Positions 7,766-16,000 of a stretch of DNA of 37,176 nucleotides are shown piece by piece. The stretch comes from Anaerolineales bacterium. Its GTDB lineage: Bacteria > Chloroflexota > Anaerolineae > Anaerolineales > RBG-16-64-43. Numbering within the stretch: the stretch's first letter is position 1; each line of letters begins with the position of its first letter. The position numbers were made by a program, and so were the translations under genes. Under the pieces are notes generated by a model. That model saw nothing but the letters and a program-made list of their open reading frames with translations. It ran no database searches and was not told the origin of the DNA. The DNA lies in assembly GCA_016928575.1 (NCBI GenBank), contig JAFGKK010000017.1, forward strand, positions 1-37,176, in the 5' to 3' direction.

Positions 7766-8137
7766 ATGACCCCCTTGAAATCCGCCAACCTGCTCGAATC
7801 CTTCCGCAATGCCTTCTCCGGCCTATGGTATGCGCTGCGCACTCAACGAAACGCCAGAATCCACTTGGTCTTTACGATCCTGGCCTCCGCCGCCGGGTTG
7901 TGGTTAGAATTGACCCTCGAACAATGGTGCCTGATCGTCCTGTCGATCGGCATGGTCTGGATGGCGGAATTGTCGAACACTGTCCTGGAACAGGTGGTGG
8001 ATCTGCTCAGCCCGGAATACAGCATCCTCGCCAAAACCGCCAAGGACGTCAAAGCCGGGGTGGTGGTTGTGGCCAGCGGATCCGCCGTGCTTATCGGGAT
8101 CCTGATCTTCGGCCCGAAACTGCTCTCGCAACTGTAA
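7766..8137 (+). CDS. dgkA: Diacylglycerol/undecaprenol kinase family membrane protein
   Basis: The 123-residue protein is a DgkA-family integral membrane kinase with three hydrophobic helices (about 32-50, 54-72, 100-118). Signatures include the basic/aromatic N-terminus SFRNAFSGLWYALRTQRNARIH and MAELSNTVLEQVVDLL, followed by AKTAKDVKAGVVV. In bacteria with this gene order the enzyme phosphorylates undecaprenol to recycle the lipid carrier for wall synthesis. That would fit the cell wall genes of this window, but diacylglycerol as substrate cannot be excluded. The ATG is only 6 bases after the ybeY stop. Confidence 0.85.
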   Translation: MTPLKSANLLESFRNAFSGLWYALRTQRNARIHLVFTILASAAGLWLELTLEQWCLIVLSIGMVWMAELSNTVLEQVVDLLSPEYSILAKTAKDVKAGVVVVASGSAVLIGILIFGPKLLSQL

Positions 8138-8376
8138 ACGAAACCCCCGCCCTCCCTGCCAGGGTCGGCCTTCGTATTCTTTGTGCGGTTTTGGCAGGGA
8201 TCCGGCATTCCCTCCCTTGACGGATCGGCCGCCGGATGATCCCCTCAATCCGGATGGTAAACAATTTGGCTTCGGTGGCCTTGCCCAATCGACGGTATGC
8301 GCCGGAATCCCACCCGGTGCATTCCTGCTGGACGCGCCTGCCGACCGACTAATAACCTCCTCTCCGATCCTCCCCC

Positions 8377-8412
8377 GGCCGCGGGCTGACCAGCTCCCCC
8401 GTGGCCTTTTTT
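8377..8412 (+). terminator. Intrinsic terminator downstream of dgkA
   Basis: GGCCGCGGG (8377-8385) pairs with CCCGTGGCC (8398-8406), including one G-U pair, and six T follow (8407-8412). It lies 240 bases after dgkA, so the operon would have a long 3' tail unless a further transcript starts in the gap. Confidence 0.75.
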
Positions 8413-8479
8413 AATTTCGATTCCCGACCCATCGTCACATCCGGCGATCGGCGCCGGGAAAATCGCCGAAACGCGAACC

Positions 8480-8516
8480 AGCCGGCCGTGGGCAAACCAG
8501 GGCCGGCTTTTTTTTT
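8480..8516 (+). terminator. Terminator-like hairpin abutting the rsgA ribosome-binding site
   Basis: AGCCGGCC (8480-8487) pairs with GGCCGGCT (8501-8508), with an inner TGG/CCA pair, and nine T follow (8508-8516). The T run is directly joined to GAGGA (8517-8521) and the rsgA ATG at 8525. A terminator placed here either ends dgkA read-through or attenuates rsgA expression. Confidence 0.75.
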
Positions 8517-8524
8517 GAGGAACC

Positions 8525-9505
8525 ATGGACAACGAAATTCTTCCCTCCTCCGCGGAGGGTGTAGTGTGCCTAAGGGATTACGCATCCTTCCAGGTGCGGA
8601 TCGACGGCAAAACCGTCACCTGCGCCCTTTCCCCGCAGCGGCGGCGGGCCTTCTTCCGCCCGCACCGCCTGGCGGATCCGCCTTCCGAATCCTCCCGGCA
8701 CCGGCTGGAAATCCCCTCCCCGGTAGTCGGCGACCGGGTGCAGGTCGTTCGAACCGGGCCGGACGCCGCCCTCATCACAAGCGTTCTACCGCGGAAAAAC
8801 CGGATCTCCCGGCGGGCCGTCGGCGGATCCGGTGAACAGGTCCTGGCCGCCAATCTCGACCAAGTGGTCGCTGTTTGCGCCTTGGGCGCAACGAAGCCGG
8901 AATGGCATCTGCTGGACCGCTTCCTGGCGCTGGCCGAAATCGAGGAAATCCCGGCGGTCGTGATCCTGACCAAGGTAGACCTCCTACCCCTTTCCGGCCC
9001 GTTGCCGGAGGACGTCGGGCGCGAGGCGGCGGAATACCGCCGGATCGGATACCGGGTCGTAGCCTGCAGTGCAAAAACCCGGCAGGAAATTCTCGAAGTG
9101 GAATCGATCCTGCGGGGGAAGACATCCTTTTTTTTGGGCAAAAGCGGGGCCGGAAAATTGTCCCTGGCAAACGCCCTTTTTCCGAATTTGGGGTTGCGCG
9201 TGGCGGACACCGGCCGTTTCGGGGAGGGGCATTGCACGACGTCCAGCACCGAACTCCATTTCTTCCAACCCGGCGCGTTTGTGGATGCGCCCGGCCTGCG
9301 GATCCTCATCCCGTGGAGCGCAGACGATGTGGATCCGGCCTTGGGCTTCCGCGAAATGCGTCCTTGGATCGGACGCTGCCGGTTCGGCGTGGATTGCCGG
9401 CACACGGAGGAACCCGGGTGCGCCATCCGCCGCGCGGTTGAGTCGGGCTTGGTCAGCCCGCGCCGCTTCCGCAGCATGCTCCGCCTGGCGGAGAAACAGC
9501 AATGA
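8525..9505 (+). CDS. rsgA: Ribosome small-subunit-dependent GTPase RsgA, with atypical P-loop
   Basis: The 326-residue protein is a circularly permuted GTPase that acts in 30S subunit maturation. An N-terminal OB-fold (about 10-90, VVGDRVQVV) is followed by G4 (TKVD, 149-152), G5 (CSAK, 181-184), then G1 (205-212), G2-like HCTTSSTELHFF and G3 (DAPG, 254-257). A C-terminal zinc site comes last: C285, C291, H293, C299. The P-loop reads GKSGAGKL: the usual Ser/Thr after the lysine is Leu212 (codon TTG at 9158), and G3 has DAPG instead of the common DTPG. The reading frame is otherwise intact. GAGGA lies 3 bases before the ATG. The stop overlaps the next gene's start. Confidence 0.88.
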   Translation: MDNEILPSSAEGVVCLRDYASFQVRIDGKTVTCALSPQRRRAFFRPHRLADPPSESSRHRLEIPSPVVGDRVQVVRTGPDAALITSVLPRKNRISRRAVGGSGEQVLAANLDQVVAVCALGATKPEWHLLDRFLALAEIEEIPAVVILTKVDLLPLSGPLPEDVGREAAEYRRIGYRVVACSAKTRQEILEVESILRGKTSFFLGKSGAGKLSLANALFPNLGLRVADTGRFGEGHCTTSSTELHFFQPGAFVDAPGLRILIPWSADDVDPALGFREMRPWIGRCRFGVDCRHTEEPGCAIRRAVESGLVSPRRFRSMLRLAEKQQ

Positions 9506-9981
9506 AGGGCAATTCTTCCCCGGGTGAGTTCGCCTGCATGCGGTGCGGCGCAATCGTCTCCGCCGCCTACGAGCGGTCCGGCGTCCGCAACCGCAACCAC
9601 TGCCCGTACTGCCTCTGGTCCCGCCACCTGGATTGGAATTCCCCCGGCGACCGGCTTTCCTCATGCAAGAGCGCGATGCGGCCGATCGGTTTGACGCTGA
9701 AACGCAACCGGAACAAATACGCGGTGTTCCCGTCCGGAGAGCTGATGATCGTCCACCGCTGCCCGGCCTGCGGCAAGGTCTCCGCCAACCGGGTCGCCGC
9801 CGACGACGCGATGGAATGCCTTGCCGAGTTGTTCCGCGATTCCCTGCGGTTGGAAGCCCCCTTCCGCCGCACAGCGGATCTTTCCGGGGTCCGGATCCTC
9901 GGCTCCGGGGATTGGGAAATCGTCTCGAGGCGTCTGTACGGGGCAAGCCGGCCGGCTCCGTCCGGACGGCCGCAGGGTTGA
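9502..9981 (+). CDS. RNHCP-domain zinc protein
   Basis: The 159-residue protein carries the RNHCP signature: CMRCG near 12-16, then RNRNHCPYCLWSRHLD and PGDR, a further cysteine in LSSCKSAMRPIG, and a second CPAC pair in HRCPACGKVSANRVAADD. The domain is named for the Arg-Asn-His-Cys-Pro motif; its biochemical role is unknown, and a zinc-dependent nucleic-acid-related role is only a guess. The start ATG overlaps the rsgA stop (ATGA), so it is translated with the ribosome-assembly GTPase, which may be the best hint of its function. Confidence 0.8.
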   Translation: MKGNSSPGEFACMRCGAIVSAAYERSGVRNRNHCPYCLWSRHLDWNSPGDRLSSCKSAMRPIGLTLKRNRNKYAVFPSGELMIVHRCPACGKVSANRVAADDAMECLAELFRDSLRLEAPFRRTADLSGVRILGSGDWEIVSRRLYGASRPAPSGRPQG

Positions 9982-9997
9982 TCCGCACCCTCGGCCG

Positions 9998-10027
9998 TTC
10001 GACTTGCCGACGGATTACGGGTATGAT
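9998..10027 (+). promoter_or_regulatory. Possible promoter of the endonuclease IV-like gene
   Basis: TATGAT (10022-10027) is a good -10. The best -35 at usable spacing is the weak TTCGAC (9998-10003), 18 bases away. TTGCCG at 10004 is a better hexamer but only 12 bases from the -10. Transcription would start near 10034. Confidence 0.35.
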
Positions 10028-10068
10028 GGTCGCCGCCGTCGGCCCGTCCGCGGCGGGAGGGATCGGGA

Positions 10069-10908
10069 TTGAATTGCGCTTTTCGCTTCGGCACCGTCGG
10101 CAGCCCCCTGTCCACACCTGCCAAGCCCGGAGGAACGGTCGGCGGCATCCGCCGCGCGGCCGAACTCGGCTTGGATTGCCTCGAACTAGCCTGGGTCCGC
10201 TCCGTGCGGGTCTCGGAAGCCGCCTGCGAATCCATCCGCCGCGAAGCGCAGCTGCGCCGAGCGGCGCTGAGCGTTCACGCCCCCTACTTCATCAACCTCA
10301 ACGCGGATTCCGCGGAATGGCCCAAAAGCCGCATGCGAATCATGCAGGCGGCGCGATACGGCCGCCTGGCCGGAGCCACCGACATCGTCCTCCATCCCGG
10401 ATCCTATTTCGGGCGCCCGCCGGCCGAAGTCCTGCGGACCGCCGTTCCACGCCTGCGGGAGTGCGTCCTCGAATTGCGGGCGGAAGGCAATCCGGTCATC
10501 CTGCGGCCGGAAACCATGGGAAAGGCCGCCTTGCTTGGATCGCTCGAGGATGTCCTCGCCCTGTCCGCGGAAATCGACGGCGTGCTGCCCTGTTTGGATT
10601 TCGCCCACCTGCATGCCCGGAACGGCCTCGGTAACAGTTTTGAAGAATGGATGGGGATGCTCGATAAAATCGGCGCCGCGCTGGGGAAGGAGAGCCTGGG
10701 CAGGATGCACATCCACCTCTCCGGGATCGAATACGGAGGGAAAGGTGAACGCCGGCACCTTCCGATCCGGGAAGCGGACCTTCGTTTCCGCGAGTTGCTG
10801 GAGGCGTTGAAAACCGCGCGCTGTTCCGGCAGGATCCTTTGCGAAAGCCCGCTCCTGGAGCAGGACGCCTTGTTCCTGCGTGATGCGTGGCGCGCGGAAG
10901 GCGGGTGA
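10069..10908 (+). CDS. Endonuclease IV-like TIM-barrel protein
   Basis: The 279-residue protein resembles AP endonuclease IV (Nfo), a zinc TIM-barrel enzyme that nicks DNA at abasic sites. Candidate metal ligands are in the expected order: H70 (SVHAPYFINL), H109 (IVLHPGSYFG), E148 (RPETMGK), D177 and H180 (DFAHLHAR), H214/H216 (MHIHLSG), H230 (RRHLPI) and E259 (CESPL). The Asp that normally precedes the late His by two residues is not evident (Arg here), so one ligand may differ. The start is TTG, supported by GGGAGG about 8 bases upstream; no ATG lies near. Other sugar-phosphate isomerase-like TIM barrels share this fold. It ends only 14 bases from the convergent gene. Confidence 0.75.
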   Translation: MNCAFRFGTVGSPLSTPAKPGGTVGGIRRAAELGLDCLELAWVRSVRVSEAACESIRREAQLRRAALSVHAPYFINLNADSAEWPKSRMRIMQAARYGRLAGATDIVLHPGSYFGRPPAEVLRTAVPRLRECVLELRAEGNPVILRPETMGKAALLGSLEDVLALSAEIDGVLPCLDFAHLHARNGLGNSFEEWMGMLDKIGAALGKESLGRMHIHLSGIEYGGKGERRHLPIREADLRFRELLEALKTARCSGRILCESPLLEQDALFLRDAWRAEGG

Positions 10909-10922
10909 AGCTTGGCCCGCAA

Positions 10923-11495
10923 TTACGCCGGAAGCCACAAAGCATAAGAAAGCTTGTTGTCTTCTCGGAACCTGACCGCGAGGCTGCCCCCGAGTTTTTC
11001 GGCGATTTTCCGGCACAGCATCAATTCCGGCTGGGTTACGAATTCTTCCTCGAATTCCGCGTTATTTTTCCAAGGCAGGATGATGCTATCGGCCGTCAGC
11101 CGCAGGGTGAATCCGCGGCGCCCATCCACGGCGGTCTCTTCCAATCCGATGGTGACCCAGCCTCCTTGCTGGGAGACCGTCAGCAAATGAATCACCAGCG
11201 CGTTGACCGCCCGGCGCAGGATTTCCTCGTCCACTGTCAGGGAAACCCCCGCGGCGCGGATTTGGATGCGGAGAATGACGCCCAGTTCGGCGGCCATGGT
11301 GGACAGCACCGCCGCTCCCCGAAACAGCATTCCGACCAGATCGGCGTTCGACGGCCGCACAGGTTCGCACAGGCGCCGGGTTAACTCATCCGCGGCAGAT
11401 TCGGAAATCAGAATCTGCAACGGGTTTTCGCCGCGTGCCGGCGGACGATTCTCCACCGCCTCAAAGCCTTTTCCCAAGGAAAACGCCTCCGACAA
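10923..11495 (-). CDS. Degenerate histidine-kinase-type ATPase domain protein
   Basis: The product (190 residues from a TTG at 11495) looks like the catalytic half of a sensor histidine kinase. DEEILRRAVNALVIHLL stands where the N-box helix would be, followed by GWVTIGLEE, and the C-terminus LMLCRKIAEKLGGSLAVRF matches the G2-side helix and strand. There is no phospho-acceptor His domain, no membrane helix, no clear DxGxG (G1) motif, and the second N-box Asn is Ile. It may bind ATP weakly or only partner other proteins. A second possible start is a TTG at codon 7, with GGAGG 8 bases upstream. It lies downstream of the small-peptide locus but beyond a terminator. Confidence 0.6.
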   Translation of the reverse strand: MSEAFSLGKGFEAVENRPPARGENPLQILISESAADELTRRLCEPVRPSNADLVGMLFRGAAVLSTMAAELGVILRIQIRAAGVSLTVDEEILRRAVNALVIHLLTVSQQGGWVTIGLEETAVDGRRGFTLRLTADSIILPWKNNAEFEEEFVTQPELMLCRKIAEKLGGSLAVRFREDNKLSYALWLPA

Positions 11496-11570
11496 ACGCC
11501 CGGGGGGAAGGATACATGCCTGGGGCTAAAGCCATTATCCCACACCCGCCGTTCCCCGGCGTGCACACAC

Positions 11571-11606
11571 AAAGGAAAGGGCGCGCCACCCCCTAGTGGC
11601 GCGCCC
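11571..11606 (-). terminator. Terminator of the small-peptide cluster
   Basis: GGGCGCGCCAC (11579-11589) and GTGGCGCGCCC (11596-11606) form a perfect 11-bp stem with a 6-base loop. On the minus strand it is followed by TTTCCTTT. It lies about 100 bases after the zinc-ribbon gene and separates it from the ATPase-domain gene. Confidence 0.75.
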
Positions 11607-11702
11607 GGGGACGTACTGCCATCCAGCCCTTTTTCGGGCGCCCACCCCCCGGAGAATTCCGATTGCGAGTGCCTTTAGAAGTCCGGGATGGCTTTCAAAC
11701 CG

Positions 11703-11915
11703 TCATTGCATCGGGACAACATCCACGGGATTCAATCCGGACGGCTCCAAGGGGACAGGCAAGATGTCGGTTGCATTCTCCCTGGTGGTCAGGGCGCTGA
11801 GGCGGTCCCGCTGCATGCACCGCGGGCAGAATAGCCGGTACACTTCCCTTTCCACATATCCGCAGACGCTGCAGACCCGCTCGCCGCCCATCTTTTCGAG
11901 TAAGCTTTCGTTCAT
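11703..11915 (-). CDS. Small zinc-ribbon protein
   Basis: The 70-residue product has two CxxC pairs, C15/C18 (CSVCGY) and C30/C33 (CPRC), spaced as a compact zinc ribbon. The C-terminal half is Leu/Pro-rich and without motifs. It lies 45 bases after the NHLP-clan-like gene on the same strand and ahead of a strong hairpin terminator, so it is probably the last gene of that unit. The ribosome-binding site is modest (AAAGGA or AGGGA ahead of the ATG). Function is unknown; zinc-ribbon adaptors or regulators of this size are common. Confidence 0.65.
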   Translation of the reverse strand: MNESLLEKMGGERVCSVCGYVEREVYRLFCPRCMQRDRLSALTTRENATDILPVPLEPSGLNPVDVVPMQ

Positions 11916-11960
11916 CGGTCCCTGTCCTTTGACCTTTGGATGGCCGGATCCGGCCGGCGG

Positions 11961-12248
11961 TCATCCGCTGCGGGGCGGGAGGTCCACCTCAATCGGCCTT
12001 CGAAATTCGAACGCGGCATAGCCCTGAACCTTATGAGCCGCCTGCCTCCACAAACGCGCCACCCGCTCGACGCCGGCGGCGAATTCCTCGATGGTCTCGG
12101 CTTGAATGGCCAGCAAGGCTTCCTGCTCCCGGGGGTCAAGTCCAGCGGAACGAAGCAGTTGCACCCGATCCGATCCCAACAGCCGCGCACGGTAGGCGTC
12201 ACTCACAACAGCCTGACAGACAATTCTCTGTATCGCCGAGTTATGCAT
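11961..12248 (-). CDS. NHLP-clan-like small protein (nitrile hydratase leader-like)
   Basis: The 95-residue product resembles the leader-like proteins of the nitrile-hydratase-leader (NHLP) clan, part of which are RiPP precursors. It has an N-terminal helix, then SDAYRARLLGSDRVQLLRSA, then GLDPREQEALLAIQAETIEEF, the pattern of an Asp/Pro-capped 'F/YR..LL.D....L...GL' leader. No Gly-Gly cleavage site and no Cys/Ser/Thr-rich core is obvious; the C-terminus ends in EVDLPPRSG. It may thus be a leader-only partner protein rather than a precursor. GGAGG lies 9 bases before the ATG. It sits 54 bases downstream of the 27-codon peptide gene. Family placement is from memory of the pattern. Confidence 0.6.
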   Translation of the reverse strand: MHNSAIQRIVCQAVVSDAYRARLLGSDRVQLLRSAGLDPREQEALLAIQAETIEEFAAGVERVARLWRQAAHKVQGYAAFEFRRPIEVDLPPRSG

Positions 12249-12302
12249 CCCTTGGATCCTCCCTGCTGCCGGCTTGCACAGCCTGGTTTTTGGACTTGAT
12301 AA

Positions 12303-12386
12303 TTAGAACCATCCACCTCCTCCCGGCGGCGGTGCTCCCGGAGGGCAAGTGAAGCGGATGGTTTGGCGGGAATTGATGCGACGCAT
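12303..12386 (-). CDS. 27-residue peptide gene with GGGGWF C-terminus
   Basis: A short open frame with the strongest ribosome-binding site noticed in the window: AAAAGGAGG (12400-12392 on the minus strand), 5 bases before ATG. The peptide begins MRRINSRQTIRF and continues with TCPPGAPPPGGGGWF, then TAA. The N-terminal half is basic (four Arg) and the C-terminal half is Pro/Gly-rich with a single Cys and a terminal Trp-Phe pair. I do not recognise it. Its place just before an NHLP-clan-like gene and downstream of a very large transcriptional regulator on the same strand suggests a precursor or signalling peptide. A leader peptide that couples translation to the next gene is an alternative. Confidence 0.5.
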   Translation of the reverse strand: MRRINSRQTIRFTCPPGAPPPGGGGWF

Positions 12387-12400
12387 GTGGGCCTCCTTTT

Positions 12401-13023
12401 GGCCTGGTCCCTCCCGATCTCCCTTTCCATGCTATTACCGCATCCTCAACAAACACCTCACAGTGGGATTGTCAGATATAGACGTTTAATCCTATCCGGA
12501 CCTAATTAATCCAATTTCGGTTTTTCTTGTAGGAGAAGGAAGAATTGGGACAGGCGCTCGGGACGGGCGCTTGGGACATTCCGCTGATGGAAAGCTATCC
12601 CCTCCCCTGAGGTAAAGAGGGAGTGTAGGAAGCCCGCCCCGACTCCGCCGTGCAGGCCGGGGGGCCGGGGGATAGGGGCGAGGTTGAATAACAAAAGGAT
12701 TTCTCCAAATAATTGAATTGACTGAGTAGAAAGAAGCGTCAATTCCGACCGGGTTTTCCTGCGCGGGACTCACCGAAAAATCGCACTGCCGGCCTGTTCG
12801 ATTTTTGGTTTTTTGTTTCCCTCTGAGAAGATATCCCCGGTGTCTTCAGCCCTTCTTCGACATTTCGGTCTGCCATCCGAAGCCATGCCGGGGCGTCGCA
12901 GAAAGACACCCAGCGGAAGACATCCGGCCTTCCAATCTCGCCCCGGCGTTTTCCGGTCGCAGCCCGGGATCGGGCGGCGGCGCAGCCGGACGGCTGTCAT
13001 GGATTCCGATATCTATTGTGGCC
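12401..13023. other. 623-base gap upstream of the peptide gene; palindromes and decayed sequence
   Basis: No convincing gene. The stretch is more AT-rich in places than its surroundings. It contains the inverted repeat at 12715-12745 and a Gly/Cys-poor, C/G-tract-rich segment (about 12595-12690) with CCTC and GAGG arms that looks like a dispersed non-coding repeat. It must hold the promoter of the peptide cluster; a TAGCAT hexamer at 12434-12429 (minus strand) is a possible -10 but has no -35. Confidence 0.5.
12715..12745. repeat. 8-bp perfect inverted repeat, possible operator
   Basis: GAATTGAC (12715-12722) and GTCAATTC (12738-12745) are exact reverse complements, 15 bases apart, in an AT-rich patch between the SARP-type regulator and the peptide cluster. 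It could be a regulator binding site or a hairpin. No T run suggests a terminator. Confidence 0.4.
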
Positions 13024-16000
13024 TTATTCGGCGTTCGAAATCAAATTGTCGTAGAGGGTGCGGGTTTCGAGCGGAGGATCCAATCCTAAATCGTCCCGCA
13101 GCAATAAGAGGTATTTTTGATAATGATCTACCATTTCGTGCTTTCTTCCCATCGCCGAGAGGATCTTCAGCATCCGCTGATGCAGATCGTCCCGGAACGG
13201 ATCGATTTCCAATCCGCGGGCGGCGCGCGCGCGCGCCTCCTCATACCGGCACTGCCCGAAATATTCGTCCGCCGCATCCCGAACCAACGCCAGGAACAAT
13301 TGGTTGATCTCCTCCCGGCGCCGGCCGGCCCAGTCGACCGGCACGTCCCCTAGGTATTCCCCGCGGAACAACTGGGCGGCCCGGTCCATTTCCGCAAGCC
13401 TCCGCCGGTCCGTGATCGGTAGCGCCAACGCCCGGCGGCCGGTTCTCTCAAACGCGGCGACGTCGTATTCGACCGTGATGTTCTCCGCCAAGCGGCAGAT
13501 CTGGTCCTTCAGCAGGAGGATGTCGGCTCCGACCGCCCGCCGGATCCGGTACAGCGTTTGATAGAGATTCGCCTGAGCCCGGCCGGCCGGCATCTCCGGC
13601 CAGAAGACGCTCAGCAGTTCCTCCCTTCCCACCGGCGAACGGTCGACCAGGTACAAAAAGACCTCTTTCGTCTTTTGGGAAACCCAGGCCGACCGGGAAA
13701 CGGCCGCTCCGCACCAAGCGATCTCCAAGGAACCCAAGGCATTGACCGCAAGCACCAAGGTTTCGGCCGGCGCGGCCGGGGATTCCTCGGCGCGGGGTTT
13801 CCGCAACTGCCGCTCGGACCGCTCCGCGAGGGATACGCACATCCCGCCCAAGGTCGGATGCCCCGCAAAAGCGTCCAGCAGGTCCCGCGCACACCCCGCC
13901 TGGCGCACCAGGCTCTGGTCCGATCCGAAGGCGAACACCGAATCGAACGCCGCGCGCAGGGATTCTTCCGCCTGCGGATTATTGCCCGCGCGGAAAAATG
14001 ATCGCGCCAGCAGGAAGCGCGCTTCGGCGGTGACGGTCTGGCTGGCGCCTGCGCACTCCAAAACCCCGAGGCCGTCCTTCAACAAATCCACCGCCTCGCG
14101 TGTGCGGCCCATTTCCTCCAGCAAGACCCCTTGCAGGATCCGGTCGCCCGCGCGCGTCACCTCGGTTTCCTTTTCCACCAATTCTTCCGCCCGCTGCAGC
14201 CATTCCATCGCGGCGGGATAGTTCTTCAACCACCGGTTCAGATCAGCCCACGCCCGGTAGAGATACGCGAGCATCGGCAAATCCCCGGTCTCCTCCGCCA
14301 GCCGGTCGGCCATGGCGTAGTACCCGCCCGCCTTGCTGTACTGGCCTCGGTCCTTCATTAAATCGCCCAGGCCGGCGAAGATCAGCGTCTGCGAATGCCG
14401 GTCTCCGGATTTCCTGGACCATTCCATCGCCTCGGCATAGGCGGCTTCCGCCTCCTCCAACTGGCCCATCATGTGCTGGTCGTAGGCCAGGTTGTTCAAG
14501 CCGATGGCGATCGGTCCCGGATAGCCGAGTTCCCGCCACATCCCCAAAGCCCGCCGCTGGAGGACGTAGGATTCCGAGGTGTCTCCCGCCGCTTGAAGCG
14601 TATTGGCCAACTCGGTCAGAACGTGCGCCCGGTCGTAGCTTTTCTCACCTTCGGGGAATTTGGCCAGGGCTTCCCGGAGGCAGCGGATGGCTTCCGGCAT
14701 CCTTCCCAACGCCGCCGCGCACCGTCCGGCATGCTCCGCCGCCATCCGCAGGTCCGCGATTTCCACCCCTCCTTCCGGGCCTTTCCGCAGGAGCTCCGCA
14801 GCGAGATCCCAGCCCTTCTGATACTCCCCTTTGCGCAGCGCCAGCCAGGCCCGGCTGACCTGCAGGCTGTTCCGGCGGGCGGTGTTGTGCGATCTTTCCA
14901 AACCCTGGCGGGAGATCTCCAGGTACTCCTCCGCTTTCAAAAAATCCCCGCTCATTCCCAGCGTCATCGCCGCGCAGCCGAACAGCCGCGGAACTTCCAA
15001 TCGGACCGGATACACACGCCGGGCCCAATCTTGAAGGGTCTGGGTCCTGCCCGATTCGTAGTACTTTTGAACGTTTTCCTCCGCCACTTTCGCGGCGCGG
15101 GACAAATCCTCCGCCTCGACGAAGAACGAAAACGCCGCCTCGGGCATGCCGACCCGCAAACTCCACTCGGCGGATTGGTTGAACAGCTGCTTGTGCCTGG
15201 CCGCGTCGCGTTTCATATGTTCGGCCAGCAGGAATTCGCGGAACAGATTGTGGAAACGGTAGATGGGCGGATCTTCCCCCGCAGCAAAGATGAACAAACG
15301 GCGGGCGTCCAGCTGCGAAAGCATCTGCCGACTGTCGGAACGGCCGAGGACGAAGTCGCAGGCCGCCGCGTCCATATCCGGGAGCACCGACGCCTCGAGC
15401 ATGAATTGCCGCAGCGGGCCGGGCTGTTGTTCGAGCACCTCGCTCGCCAGGAAGCGGTAGATGCGGTCCTGGCCGATGATCCCCTCGCCGAGGGGCAGGC
15501 CTTTCCACAGCAGGTGGCTGCTGAGCAGGATCCCGGTCACCCAGCCTTCGTTCGCCGAAACCAACGCCTCCGCTTCGGCCGCCGGCAACGAGATGCGGTT
15601 GCGGGCCACGACCAGGGCTTGCACCTCCGCGGGGGTAAAGCGCAGGTGTTCCTCGCTGAAACCGGCCGCCTGCTGCAGCGCCACCAGGGGCGTGATGTGC
15701 AGCTCCGGAACGCGGCGGCTGATCAGGAGCAGGTGCAGGGCCGGCGGCATCTCCCGCAGGATGGCGTTTATGAATTCGACAATCTGGGGGGAATCGTCCG
15801 TCAGGTGGAAATCGTCGATCACCAAAACGGTGAAATCCGGAAGCGTGCGGTCCAGCGCACCGGCCAGAGCCGAACCGAGCGCGCCGGGTTTGCCGGTTGC
15901 GGCCGGCAAGCCGATCAGATTCGGCGACGGAGGATCCCAATCCTTCCAGGCGAAGGCCAGCGCCTGGACGATGTCCGCGCAGAATACGGAGGCATCCCGG

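Larger units (their letters stand above)
8138..8524. other. 387-base gap between dgkA and rsgA with several hairpins
   Basis: No credible gene is seen on either strand. The stretch contains an 8-bp inverted repeat, CCCTGCCA (8154-8161) with TGGCAGGG (8192-8199), two hairpins each followed by a T run (8377-8412 and 8480-8516), and between them CGGCGAT/ATCGCCG arms near 8442-8466. I compared it with T-box, TPP, FMN, SAM, c-di-GMP and fluoride motif sequences from memory and saw no match. A leader RNA for rsgA is possible. Confidence 0.5.

Noticed and set aside
8138-8524. T-box or known metabolite riboswitch ahead of rsgA
   Set aside because: The conserved T-box antiterminator sequence and the core motifs of common riboswitches were not found by eye.
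12492-12773. 93-residue minus-strand open frame
   Set aside because: Its Pro/Arg-rich, PLYLRGG-containing translation looks like a translated non-coding repeat and it has no good ribosome-binding site.
12770-13000. 76-residue minus-strand open frame downstream of the SARP-type regulator
   Set aside because: It has a weak ribosome-binding site, no motif and Arg-rich random composition.
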